Origin: Blastococcus colisei
Lineage (GTDB): Bacteria; Actinomycetota; Actinomycetes; Mycobacteriales; Geodermatophilaceae
Assembly (NCBI RefSeq): GCF_006717095.1
Contig: NZ_VFQE01000001.1
Coordinates: forward strand, 186,001-250,000
Reading direction: 5' to 3'
DNA length: 64,000 bases
The notes under the pieces are model-generated. The model was not told the DNA's origin, ran no database searches, and worked only from the letters and a program-made list of their open reading frames with translations. How positions within the stretch are numbered: position 1 is the stretch's first letter; each line of letters starts with the position of its first letter. Below, in pieces: positions 1 to 7,260 of the stretch. Position numbers and translations under genes: made by a program.

Positions 1-2
1 TG

Positions 3-113
3 CAGACCAGCCCGGACGCTGCCGCAGCGGCGATCGTCGCGCTTCTCTCCGAGGGGCAGCTCCGGCTGACTGGCCAGCACCGGCTCGTCCCGGGCGAGGC
101 CGACCCTCAGTAG
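3..113 (+). CDS. C-terminal fragment of an unidentified protein
   Basis: An open frame enters from the left window edge and stops at TAG 111-113, giving 36 residues (QTSPDAAAAAIVALL... then LTGQHRLVPGEADPQ). The codon pattern has GC-rich third positions, as in neighbouring genes. Its stop overlaps the end of the convergent dGTPase gene by seven bases. An Ala-rich tail of the form SPDxAAAxIVALL is reminiscent of the C-terminal helix of small P-loop kinases, but the piece is too short to assign. The rest of the gene lies outside the window. Confidence 0.5.
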   Translation, partial: QTSPDAAAAAIVALLSEGQLRLTGQHRLVPGEADPQ

Positions 114-1450
114 GCCATCCACGAGTCCAGGGCCGACTGCCCGGTCCGGCCGCGTAGCCGACCGTGCAGGTCGATCACCTGCGCCTCGGTCAGCATGGCG
201 ATGTAATCGGCGACGCAGCGGGCGAGGCGCGCGGTCCTGTCGCGGTACGCGTTCGCATCCGGCTCGTCGTCGGACATGTGCCAGAGGTCTACCAGTCGCT
301 TCGGGACCCGGTACTCCTCCCCCTCCCTGCGCGCGCGGGGGAACCACTCCATCAGGTCCTCGAACAGTTCGGCCATCAGCCGACGGTTGCCCTCCTGCAT
401 GGTGGCCAGCGCCGGGTCGTGGATCACGTAGAACCAGATCAGCTGCTTGAGCATCTTGACGGCGTACTTCGTCTGCGCGGGCACGTCGATCGGGTCGTCC
501 AGCGGTCCGACCCGGACGGCGCTCACGAAGCTGTTGATCATCTGGCCGGACGCTTGCTGGAGGGCAGCCAGGTCGTCCGAGCCCCCGCGGTAGTGCTTCG
601 AGCGGCTCAGGAACGTCTCGGCGACGGTTCGGAAAGAGCGTTCCGCGAAGTCTGGACTGAACTCCGGGTCCTTGGGCGCCAGCTGCTTCGTCGCCGCGGC
701 GACGAAGCGCGACATCTCGCGGCCGTCGGTGTCAAGTAGCCGGGCGATTGGAATCCGGCCGGCGCGCAGGAAGTCCTCCAGGTCGTGGACGGCGTAGGTA
801 ACGTCGTCCGCCCAGTCCATGACCGCAGCCTCGAGGCTCTGGGCCCCGTCGGGGGACCCCCGGCGGGCAGTGTCGAACGCCTCGCGCTCCGTTGGGTAGG
901 CGTTCCACTTCTGGTGAGGGCCCCGCTGCCCCTCCGGGCGCATTCGTGGGTACTTGATCAGCGCGTTCAGCGTCCGAGGATTGAGTCCGAGCCCGAGGCC
1001 GGTCTGCGGCCCCCGCCGGAGGATCTTCGTGACCAGGCGGAAGGTCTGGGCGTTGCCCTCGAAGCCATCCAGGCCGTTGCCCTCGCACCACTCGTTGAGA
1101 ACGGCCTCGCCGACGTGCCCGAACGGCGGGTGCCCGAGGTCGTGGGCGAGGCCGGCAGCCTCCGCCGCGGCGATGTCGATGCCGCGCCACGGTGCGAGGC
1201 GCGCGTCGCTGCCCGGCGCGCGGGCGAGGTGTTCCGCGAGCCGCCGCGCGATCTGCGCGACCTTCAGCGTGTGCGTCAGGCGGTTGTGGAACAGCGGGAT
1301 CTCGCCGACGGCGATCACCTGGGTCACGCCGCCAAGGCGCCGGAACCCGTCGGAGTACAGGATCCGGTCAACCCCGTGCTCGGACTGGCTCCGCCGGTCC
1401 CGGGTGGGCACCTCCTCCGCGACCGTGTTCTCCTCGCTCACCGGCTGCAC
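107..1450 (-). CDS. dgt: dGTPase-like HD-domain triphosphohydrolase
   Basis: The product resembles deoxyguanosinetriphosphate triphosphohydrolases, which cleave dGTP to deoxyguanosine and triphosphate. The metal-binding HD signature is visible: FHNRLTHTLKVAQIARR near residues 54-70, then LAHDLGHPPFGH near 101-112 with the paired His-Asp, and DWADDVTYAVHDLED further on. At 447 residues it has normal length. The N-terminus (DRILYSDGFRRLGGVTQV) looks like accessory, phage- or element-associated dGTPases rather than the housekeeping copy beside dnaG. The longest start is GTG at 1450. A GTG three codons later (1441) has a G-rich tract about ten bases upstream and may be the real start. A perfect LexA box lies about 180 bases upstream, so DNA-damage control is possible. 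dGTPases are known to limit phage by draining dNTPs; a defensive role here is inference. Confidence 0.85.
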   Translation of the reverse strand: MQPVSEENTVAEEVPTRDRRSQSEHGVDRILYSDGFRRLGGVTQVIAVGEIPLFHNRLTHTLKVAQIARRLAEHLARAPGSDARLAPWRGIDIAAAEAAGLAHDLGHPPFGHVGEAVLNEWCEGNGLDGFEGNAQTFRLVTKILRRGPQTGLGLGLNPRTLNALIKYPRMRPEGQRGPHQKWNAYPTEREAFDTARRGSPDGAQSLEAAVMDWADDVTYAVHDLEDFLRAGRIPIARLLDTDGREMSRFVAAATKQLAPKDPEFSPDFAERSFRTVAETFLSRSKHYRGGSDDLAALQQASGQMINSFVSAVRVGPLDDPIDVPAQTKYAVKMLKQLIWFYVIHDPALATMQEGNRRLMAELFEDLMEWFPRARREGEEYRVPKRLVDLWHMSDDEPDANAYRDRTARLARCVADYIAMLTEAQVIDLHGRLRGRTGQSALDSWMAY

Positions 1451-1626
1451 ACCCCCGCGTTACCTTTCCCTCGGACGGGTCGGCTCGCGGCCTTGCCTGG
1501 CTCCGGGGCTCGTAGTTTCATCGGGGACGTCTCCTCTGTCTTGATCCGGACGGCGGGACGAGGACGGGCCTTCAGCTGCAACTGGGGGCCCGTTCGCTGT
1601 CTACTCGCCGGACCCGACGGCCATCC

Positions 1627-1642
1627 TCGAACCGTGGTTCGA
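1627..1642. promoter_or_regulatory. Perfect LexA (SOS) box
   Basis: The sequence TCGAACCGTGGTTCGA is a 16-base palindrome that exactly matches the actinobacterial LexA operator pattern TCGAAC-N4-GTTCGA. It lies 177 bases upstream of the longest dgt start and is the only perfect match I saw in the window. No convincing plus-strand gene follows within 700 bases, so dgt or a short unrecognised transcript is the likely target. The match is direct observation; LexA binding is inference. Confidence 0.75.
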
Positions 1643-2076
1643 ATTCCACGCTTGTAAGGGCAAGAGGGACGGTAGGTGCGCGCTCCAACGACGTCCAACC
1701 CCCGACACCCCAGGGTTCTGCACTACTTGTGGACAGATCAGTGGACGGACGCATGTCGACATGTGGAACGCTCCGGGGACGCGTCGACGACGCGGCTGTT
1801 CTCCGACGGTCTGACCTGCAAAGACACTGCACACGCGCTGTGGACGGGAGAAAGTCGGGAGAAACTTTGCGCGTCGGTCGCCCGGCGTGTCGCTGTGGAA
1901 GTCACCGCTGGGGACAAACCGGCGCCCTCCGCGGGGAAGCCAGGCAGCGTGGTCCCTCGACGAGCACGTCGATCGGACGCGGCATTGATCTCCTGGCGGT
2001 TCGTGGTCGAAGACCTGCCGCGCAGCCTCGGACACTCCCTGATGACAGCACCCGTCCCCACACCCGCGCGAGCGTT

Positions 2077-2163
2077 TCCGACTGCGCCGGCCGCCGGAAG
2101 GGCGCTGCGCGTCCCTGCGGGATGGGCCTGCGGCCCACCCTTCCCCCGGCCGGCGCAGTCGGA
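2077..2163. repeat. 87-base near-perfect hairpin
   Basis: The 26 bases at 2077-2102 pair with 2138-2163, with 24 of 26 positions complementary. The intervening 35 bases contain a smaller perfect hairpin (TGGGCC-TGC-GGCCCA near 2123-2137). The tetranucleotide GAGC occurs at 2070-2073 and 2167-2170, three bases outside each arm, so a miniature transposable element with a 4-base duplication is conceivable. There is no T-run, so a simple terminator is less likely. A structured RNA or origin-type element is also possible. Confidence 0.6.
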
Positions 2164-2401
2164 GGGGAGCTGGTTATGGGGAAGTGGTCAGGCGTGGTGG
2201 GCTACTCGCCAGCCATTCTGCCGTCGATCGAACTGCCCGCACTCGGGACGCCACGCCCCTGCCCCGCTTCCACCCAGCAGCGGCGGCTGACCCTGTGACG
2301 GCTCCTGACTGAACCCAGATCGGGCTGCGAAGGCCGATCCCCGGCGCTTGACGAGCGCCAGACTGGCGACCCGCCCTTGCCGTGACGGACGCAGACGACG
2401 G

Positions 2402-3301
2402 TCAGGCGGCACGCAGCCGCTGCCCGCTGAAGCGCCCCTTCTGGTAGAGCAGGACGAAGTTCAGCCGGCCGTTGTGGAAGGCCTGCGTCTGGAAAGTCGT
2501 CATGCCTCGCTTCGTCTCGATGACGAGGTCGTCGTTGTCCTCCAGCAGGCTAGTGGAGGCCACACGGCCAGCGGCGGCGATGGCGGGGTGCTCGGTCAAC
2601 ACCAAGGGAAGGGCGGCGAGGTCGGTGATAGACCCGAAGCGCTCGGCGAAGGCAGCCGACTCGGCGCACTGGTCGGCCATCAGTGGCAGGTACGGGCCGC
2701 GAGAGACCCGCCGGGTGAAGCGGCCCAGGGTCAGAAGAGCAATGCGGTGGTGGCTGGTGGCCACGTACCGCCGGATGGCGGCATGGGCCGAGGTCTGAAA
2801 CTGACTGCTCAAGTGGAGCGGCACTGCCAGACCAGGAGCGTAGCTGTCCGCCATGGTGGTGAAGCGATCTAAGCCGAACAGCAGTTCAGCTGAGAAGGCG
2901 TTGGCTTCCCACTCCATCGCGTCGCGGGTCTCGGGGCTCAAGGTGTTCTCGTCATCGGCGTAGTACGCCTGTTCCTGCCAAGGGAGCACCTGGTGGCCGA
3001 GTTCGTGGCCATGAACGAAGCGCCGGCGGGGGACAGCCAGTTCAGCAGTGTTGAGGTACACCCGCTTCTCGCGGTAGGCCAGGCCTCCCATGACCTTCTT
3101 CATGAGCTTGGCGGCGATGGCAGCGATTCCCGGCGGGACGTCGGCCCCGGCCAGGAAGAGCTGCTCGGCCGGCAGCAACCCCACAGCAGCTTCAACCGCA
3201 GCCAGCGGCGTGGGCGTGAGCTCCATCGCATCGGCGGCGTGAAGTGCCCCCCGTGCGTACCTGCGGATGTCCTCGAGTGAGGCGGCATGAAGCGGCGGCA
3301 T
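2402..3301 (-). CDS. ImmA/IrrE family metallopeptidase
   Basis: The 299-residue protein carries the zincin motif HELGH at about residues 99-103 and a downstream acidic ligand in MEWEANAFSAELL near 130-140, the pattern of the ImmA/IrrE (M78) peptidases. In phages and conjugative elements these proteases cleave or antagonise a partner XRE repressor. Here the XRE gene lies immediately upstream on the same strand with a 12-base gap, so the two are almost certainly co-transcribed. The N-terminal 85 residues are helical and the C-terminal 150 residues are a sensor-like region I cannot name. Expected role: derepression of the mobile element, or of the divergent small gene, under stress. Family assignment is strong; the target is inferred from neighbourhood. 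Confidence 0.85.
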   Translation of the reverse strand: MPPLHAASLEDIRRYARGALHAADAMELTPTPLAAVEAAVGLLPAEQLFLAGADVPPGIAAIAAKLMKKVMGGLAYREKRVYLNTAELAVPRRRFVHGHELGHQVLPWQEQAYYADDENTLSPETRDAMEWEANAFSAELLFGLDRFTTMADSYAPGLAVPLHLSSQFQTSAHAAIRRYVATSHHRIALLTLGRFTRRVSRGPYLPLMADQCAESAAFAERFGSITDLAALPLVLTEHPAIAAAGRVASTSLLEDNDDLVIETKRGMTTFQTQAFHNGRLNFVLLYQKGRFSGQRLRAA

Positions 3302-3313
3302 GGGCTTCTTTAC

Positions 3314-3751
3314 CTACCTTGGGCTCGACGCGCGCCTGGAACGGAGGAAGGCGATGTACTCAAGAAGTTCTCTGCGTTCGCTCTCCGTCAGCTCTTCCAG
3401 GGCGTTCATGGGGAAGCCGGCGAGAATGCCTCGCTGCGCCGTGTCGTCGCTGTGCGGGATGCGGTGGCCGGCACGGACGAGGAGGTCGCCGTAGTCCAGG
3501 TCATAGACCTGAGCTAGGTGGTACAGCATGTTGGGTGAGGGCTGGGTGACTGTGCCGCTCTCGATCTGGCTGAGGTAGCCGTTCGTCACGGCCTTGCCGG
3601 TGCGTTCTTCAACCGCGCGCAAGCTCACGCCCAGTGCGGAGCGGGCCGACTTCAAGTAGGCGCCCAGGCTTTGCGAGCTCGCCGCGCGGGAGGAGTCCAG
3701 GTTGGGGGGCACCGCCCCATCATGACGGAGTCTGCTTAGTCGAGCAAGCAT
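3314..3751 (-). CDS. XRE-family helix-turn-helix repressor
   Basis: A Cro/C1-type HTH is clear: LGAYLKSARSALGVSLRAVE, then a recognition helix region NGYLSQIESG, then PSPNMLYHLAQVYDLDYGDLL. The last 50 residues end in a helical segment (ALEELTESERRELLEYIAFL). The longest frame starts at 3751, but a GTG at 3712 preceded by GGGGCG is an equally plausible start. With that start, a GCTTAG half-site at 3734 falls upstream of the gene. It is paired with the ImmA-like protease downstream, the usual repressor plus anti-repressor protease arrangement of integrative elements. It probably represses its own promoter and that of the divergent gene at 3847. Confidence 0.85.
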   Translation of the reverse strand: MLARLSRLRHDGAVPPNLDSSRAASSQSLGAYLKSARSALGVSLRAVEERTGKAVTNGYLSQIESGTVTQPSPNMLYHLAQVYDLDYGDLLVRAGHRIPHSDDTAQRGILAGFPMNALEELTESERRELLEYIAFLRSRRASSPR

Positions 3752-3785
3752 TGCGCGGTCCGGCTTGCGCGACGGGTCGTCGTGC

Positions 3786-3801
3786 GCTTAGCCTACTAAG
3801 C
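3786..3801. promoter_or_regulatory. Operator-like palindrome for the XRE repressor
   Basis: GCTTAG-CCTA-CTAAGC is a perfect 6-base inverted repeat in the 95-base gap between the XRE gene (minus) and the small gene at 3847 (plus). A second GCTTAG lies at 3734-3739, about 50 bases away, followed by an imperfect partner. Two similar sites in a divergent promoter are typical of Cro/C1-type autoregulation. Binding by this XRE protein is inferred. Confidence 0.5.
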
Positions 3802-3846
3802 AGCGCTTGTAACGGCAGGCGCACAGCGAGTAGACAGGAGACGACC

Positions 3847-4050
3847 ATGGCCAAGGGCCACAGTCGAAGCGCCATCACCGGTCGGTACATCTCGAGAGCG
3901 GCCGCGGCCCGGCATCCGCGGACGAGCGTCACCGAGTCCGGGAGTAATCGGAACTCGGGCACCCACCACCGCTCCGCGATCACGGGTCACTACATCTCGG
4001 GGGCGGCGGCGGCTCGGCACCCGAACACCAGCGTCACCGAGAAGGCCTGA
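3847..4050 (+). CDS. Small duplicated-motif protein (RSAITGR family)
   Basis: This 67-residue protein consists almost entirely of two tandem copies of a 24-residue unit starting RSAITG[RH]YIS and ending RHP[RN]TSVTE. The copies are identical at 21 of 24 positions. The ATG at 3847 is preceded by an AGGAGACGACC ribosome-binding site. It has no signal peptide or membrane segment, and it is basic with Ser/Thr-rich ends. I have seen similar short TGR...HPxTxVxE proteins as uncharacterised ORFs in actinobacteria and phages; I know no established function. A gene with a third copy of the unit lies convergently at 4174-4371, separated by a strong terminator. It is divergent from the XRE repressor and probably controlled by it. 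Confidence 0.75.
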   Translation: MAKGHSRSAITGRYISRAAAARHPRTSVTESGSNRNSGTHHRSAITGHYISGAAAARHPNTSVTEKA

Positions 4051-4065
4051 CCGCCGGACGATGAA

Positions 4066-4100
4066 CAGGGCCCCCCGCAGTGCAAGTGCGGGGGGCCCTG
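4066..4100. terminator. Bidirectional terminator hairpin
   Basis: A perfect 14-base-pair stem (4066-4079 with 4087-4100, arms starting CAGGGCCCCC) closes a 7-base loop. It sits 16 bases after the stop of the gene at 3847 and 74 bases before the end of the convergent gene at 4174. There is no long T-run, which is usual for actinobacterial terminators. Confidence 0.8.
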
Positions 4101-4173
4101 CCTCGTACAGCCCCGTCTACCAGGGACGATCAGGTGCGGTGGCAGATGCGGATGGCACAGTCAACTGCGTCGA

Positions 4174-4371
4174 TCAGGCTTGTCCGGTGGCTGAACCGGA
4201 GGTGCTCGACCGCCCGTTGGTGGATCGCTCCGTCACTGCGGTGCGAGGGTGGCGGTGAGCAGTCTTAGCGGCTACGAAACGACCGGTGATGGCGCTGCGG
4301 CCGCGCACTGTGCTCACTCGGAAGGTGCCGGGGCTGACTTCGCGAACCGAGGTCTTGTTCGTGGACTTCAC
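4174..4371 (-). CDS. Small RSAITGR-motif protein, single copy
   Basis: The 65-residue product contains one copy of the unit found twice in the convergent gene at 3847: RSAITGRFVAAKTAHRHPRT then AVTE, identical to the first copy there at 16 of 24 positions. It is preceded by a unique N-terminal 26 residues (MKSTNKTSVREVSPGTFRVS...). The start is GTG at 4371 behind an unusually strong GAGGAGGAGG ribosome-binding site 5-6 bases upstream, so high translation is likely. Its tail is Ser/Thr/Gly-rich. Function is unknown. It lies 67 bases downstream of the SIR2-GAF gene on the same strand and could be the last gene of that transcript or have its own promoter. Confidence 0.75.
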   Translation of the reverse strand: MKSTNKTSVREVSPGTFRVSTVRGRSAITGRFVAAKTAHRHPRTAVTERSTNGRSSTSGSATGQA

Positions 4372-4438
4372 TGCCGCCTCCTCCTCAACGACGTCACCGT
4401 AGCGCCTCTACCTGACAACGGCTGGTGAGGCGGGGCCA

Positions 4439-5845
4439 TCATTCCCCCGCCAGGGTGGACAACCGCTCGGCCCACTCCTCCGACAGTGCGGCAAGGACCT
4501 CGGCCCACGCATCTAGATCCTGGTCCTCCAGCGGGGTCGGCGCCGCAGAGCTCAGGACGGCAGTGGGCAGGGGCGGTCCACCGGGCAAAGCCGCAACGCA
4601 TGGCGCTGCTACCACCGACTGCCATCGCCGGGTGCTTGCTTCTTCGGAGAGGTCTCGCGCCAGGATGTCGGACAGACCCAGGCACTGGCCGGCGATCCAG
4701 GGGCTGTCATGTCCCACGGGCACGCTGCGCAGCTGCTCCGGGTGTCGGTAGAGGCGGTCGTGGGAACTCCAACGAACGATTTGGCCGGCCCCGTCGGCGA
4801 GCCACAGGGTCATGTTCGCGTTGTCGCCGAGCATGGGTCGAAGCCGAGCAAGGTCATGGGCCAGCTGGTCGGAGTGCTCTCGTTGGAGTCGGTCGAAGTC
4901 GCCTTGGATGGCAGTCCACAGAGTGCCGGCCCGAATCTTTGGGGCCAGGTAGCCCGGCTGGGTCAGGGCACTCATCTCGCGGATCGCCTGGGCGGCGTCG
5001 CTGTGGTCTTGAACCAGGACGGCTGCAACCCCAATAGCTGCCCATTGCGCCACCAAGGCGTCCTTGACTTGGTCGAACTGTTGCCGGGAGAGCCCGAAGC
5101 CTTCGCGAGCCAAGAGAACAAAGCCCTTGTCTGGGCGAGTTGCGAGACCGAGCTCGTGTAGCCACTGGCGGATGTCGCTGTCGCGGTAAGAGGTGCCGGC
5201 CAGCAGCAGTGGTCCGCGACTGAGGGCATCCTGGAGAGCGGCGACCTGCCACGGCTTTGACTGTGCGCTCAGGGTCGTGAAGTCTGACAGCGTCAGGACG
5301 ATCTTGCCCGTCTCGGCGGTGTCCCGGCCCAGGTAGCCGTGTAGGTGGTGAACCTCGAAGTCTCCTCGGGGGGCGCGGTCATCCTCGGTGTCTCGAGGGT
5401 GAATCCCGGCGTCCTGCCCGACTTCTTCCAGGGCGTCCTGCAGTGCGCGTTCGATCAAGAGGTCGAAGTTCAGCGTGAACAGTCCGACCTCTCCTACGGG
5501 CCGCTGAGCGGCAAGGGAGGCCACCGCGAAGTGAAGGGCGGCCGGCTCGGGCTCACCCAAGGACTCCGGGTATAGGGCACTGCGTACCAGCTCGAGCCAG
5601 TCGCTGGCTCCGGCCCGCGCCGCCTCCGCTGCCAGAGAGGGGTCCTGTCGGGCAAGGAACGCCCGGGCGGTTTCCTCGTCGTCGATCGCGCCGCTCAGTC
5701 GCAACAGTTGGGTCGCCAGGCGGTCCCAGTCAGGGAGTCCCGCCGCGGCGGACGCACCAGCGCCCAACAGGATGCTCACCTGATCGGCCAGGGTAATTGG
5801 ACGCAACCGCTCAAGCGTGGCTAGATCGAGCTCGGCGGCGCTCAC
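4439..5845 (-). CDS. SIR2-domain protein with C-terminal GAF-like domain
   Basis: The first 300 residues are a SIR2-like (SIR2_2) fold with all key motifs present: GAGAS at 28-32, the TLNFD Asn-Asp pair at 126/128, the catalytic His in HHLHG at 169, and GTSYRDSD at 217-224. Residues about 343-440 look like a GAF sensor domain (TLWLADGAGQIVRWS, SPWIAGQCLGLSDILARDL, then QSVVAAPC). SIR2_2 proteins in phage-defence systems such as Thoeris, DSR and the short-Argonaute SPARSA degrade NAD+ once triggered. Here a GAF domain would be the sensor, an arrangement I do not recall from a named system. No membrane segment is seen. It follows the AlbA_2 gene by 82 bases on the same strand, suggesting a two-gene operon. 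Domain calls are by eye; the defence role is inference. Confidence 0.8.
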   Translation of the reverse strand: MSAAELDLATLERLRPITLADQVSILLGAGASAAAGLPDWDRLATQLLRLSGAIDDEETARAFLARQDPSLAAEAARAGASDWLELVRSALYPESLGEPEPAALHFAVASLAAQRPVGEVGLFTLNFDLLIERALQDALEEVGQDAGIHPRDTEDDRAPRGDFEVHHLHGYLGRDTAETGKIVLTLSDFTTLSAQSKPWQVAALQDALSRGPLLLAGTSYRDSDIRQWLHELGLATRPDKGFVLLAREGFGLSRQQFDQVKDALVAQWAAIGVAAVLVQDHSDAAQAIREMSALTQPGYLAPKIRAGTLWTAIQGDFDRLQREHSDQLAHDLARLRPMLGDNANMTLWLADGAGQIVRWSSHDRLYRHPEQLRSVPVGHDSPWIAGQCLGLSDILARDLSEEASTRRWQSVVAAPCVAALPGGPPLPTAVLSSAAPTPLEDQDLDAWAEVLAALSEEWAERLSTLAGE

Positions 5846-5927
5846 CCGCTCATGATCTCAGGCACAGGCTGGTCCAATCGATCCCCCCTACCCGAGAGAC
5901 GATCTCCCGCTGCTGCCGCCCTCACTG

Positions 5928-7238
5928 TCACGACGACCGCGAGGCCATATCGTCTATCTGCTGTTCCACTCCGAGGATCCGGAAGGCAGGTCGCAGGAGT
6001 CGGTCGACTACGCGCTGGGGGTTCGAGTTGAGCTCGGTGGCGGTGGTCGTGGTGAGGCCGAGGTACTCGTCCTCTGGGTAGGTCGCTCTGTACAGGCCGG
6101 TCAGTCTCCCGCTGTTCGCGGGTGCTGCCGAGTGGCCCTCGAGACCCGCGAGCGCCAAGCCGATGTCCCAAGAGCCTGCGTATCCAGCTCGGTCGCCGAG
6201 TCGACCAGCCATGATCGTCAGCCATTCGGTGAGGGCCAGGACGCCGCGGGTCGACATGAGCGGTTGGGGTGTTGCGCCCCCTTGGCCTGCGCCATAGGTC
6301 AGCCTGCTGCAGGAGTAGAACAGGGTGCCGTCGTCCTCGATCCGCGCTGACCTCAGATGGGCCTCGATCTGCGACGCTGCATCCTTCAAGTTGGCAGCGC
6401 GGTCCCGCGGTACTTCGAAGTTGGACAACTCGGCGCCGTGTAGCACCCGCCGGACCTGATCAAGTTCGCCGATCGTCCAGCCGTCCGGGTCAAGGGGCAG
6501 TTCCACGGTGAGGTCATGGAACAAATTGCGGGGGGAGTCGACCTCGGCGGCCAGCGCGCCGCGCCGCCCAGCCCGGGGTCGGAAGAGGACATGCAAGACG
6601 CCGGGTCCGCCGAGGGGCGCTTGGTGCCGTGCGGCCGCGAATCGATCTTCAAAAGCGTTCCGGCGCTGTTCGTTCTCGGCCAGGCGCCGGCGCACCTCAA
6701 GATCGATGAGCGGTCTCTTACCGGTGTCACCGCGGCCCCAGTAGCTGCCCTCGACCATGTGAGGTCCGTCGGCGCTGGCATCCAGGACGATCAGCAGGCA
6801 GCCGTGCCCGTCCATCGAGGGGTGCGGCAGTGGAATCGACCGCACCACCAAGGGTGGGTCGATGCCGGCTCCGGCTACCTGGTCGATACGGTCCTGTAGG
6901 CCAGCGAGCGAGGTGCCCACGACCGCGCCGGCCTTGCCTGAGTCATCCTCGATCCCGATAACGAGGAGCCCACCGTCACAGGCCAGTGAAGCCAGGTCCT
7001 TGGCGAGCTCGCGGTTGGCTGCTTTGGAATCTGCGGGTACCGCCTTCTTGAGTTCCACCCAGTGGGTCTCGTCAAGAAGCCCTGCGGCGGCGGCAGACTC
7101 GACGTCCCCCCAGCTTGCCGGTGTCCAGCGCTCGACGGTGGGACCCATGTACAGGCTCATGGCGAACTGTAGAACGGAGCGCAGCCCCGGGTGTGCGCTG
7201 GCCAGCCGCTCCGGCAACCTTCCCCTGGTCGGAAGCAT
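5928..7238 (-). CDS. AlbA_2 / Schlafen-type putative ATP-binding protein
   Basis: The 436-residue protein has an AlbA_2 (Schlafen AlbA) domain at roughly residues 55-180: HWVELKKAVPADSKAANREL, then DLASLACDGGLLVIGIEDD, then HMVEGSYWGRGDTGKRPL. The C-terminal 230 residues match nothing I recognise. AlbA_2 proteins are often called ATP-binding or divergent AAA proteins. Some Schlafen relatives are RNases, and others act as regulators or defence proteins. The start is uncertain: ATG at 7238 has a weak ribosome-binding site, and an internal ATG at 7160 (MSLYMGP) gives a protein that begins nearer the domain. It is the first gene of the probable operon with the SIR2-GAF gene. Its promoter would lie in the AT-rich gap shared with the divergent relaxase gene. 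Confidence 0.8.
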   Translation of the reverse strand: MLPTRGRLPERLASAHPGLRSVLQFAMSLYMGPTVERWTPASWGDVESAAAAGLLDETHWVELKKAVPADSKAANRELAKDLASLACDGGLLVIGIEDDSGKAGAVVGTSLAGLQDRIDQVAGAGIDPPLVVRSIPLPHPSMDGHGCLLIVLDASADGPHMVEGSYWGRGDTGKRPLIDLEVRRRLAENEQRRNAFEDRFAAARHQAPLGGPGVLHVLFRPRAGRRGALAAEVDSPRNLFHDLTVELPLDPDGWTIGELDQVRRVLHGAELSNFEVPRDRAANLKDAASQIEAHLRSARIEDDGTLFYSCSRLTYGAGQGGATPQPLMSTRGVLALTEWLTIMAGRLGDRAGYAGSWDIGLALAGLEGHSAAPANSGRLTGLYRATYPEDEYLGLTTTTATELNSNPQRVVDRLLRPAFRILGVEQQIDDMASRSS

Positions 7239-7260
7239 GACGGTGAAGAGCTAATAGGCG

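Larger units (their letters stand above)
1451..2401. other. Long stretch without a convincing gene
   Basis: About 950 bases lie between the dGTPase and ImmA-like genes. Open frames here are short, overlap each other on both strands and match no family I know, so I call no gene. The region holds the LexA box (1627-1642) and a cluster of TGTGGA-type 9-mers between 1728 and 1917. It also holds a long near-perfect hairpin (2077-2163). It may contain a non-coding RNA, a replication or transfer locus, or the left end of the mobile element. Confidence 0.5.

Noticed and set aside
1627-1655. tRNA T-arm-like sequence (GTGGTTCGAATTCCAC)
   Set aside because: It looks like a GGTTCGAATCC T-loop, but the stem pairs only with an 8-base loop and no anticodon or acceptor stem is found around it. 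The perfect LexA box explains the palindrome better.
1728-1917. Chromosomal oriC
   Set aside because: The DnaA-like boxes are weak, and neither dnaA nor dnaN is nearby.
1676-2298. Overlapping plus-strand frames of about 190-200 codons
   Set aside because: They mutually overlap, lack recognised motifs, contain long low-quality Arg/Ser/Pro stretches and one crosses the 87-base hairpin. No ribosome-binding site supports them.
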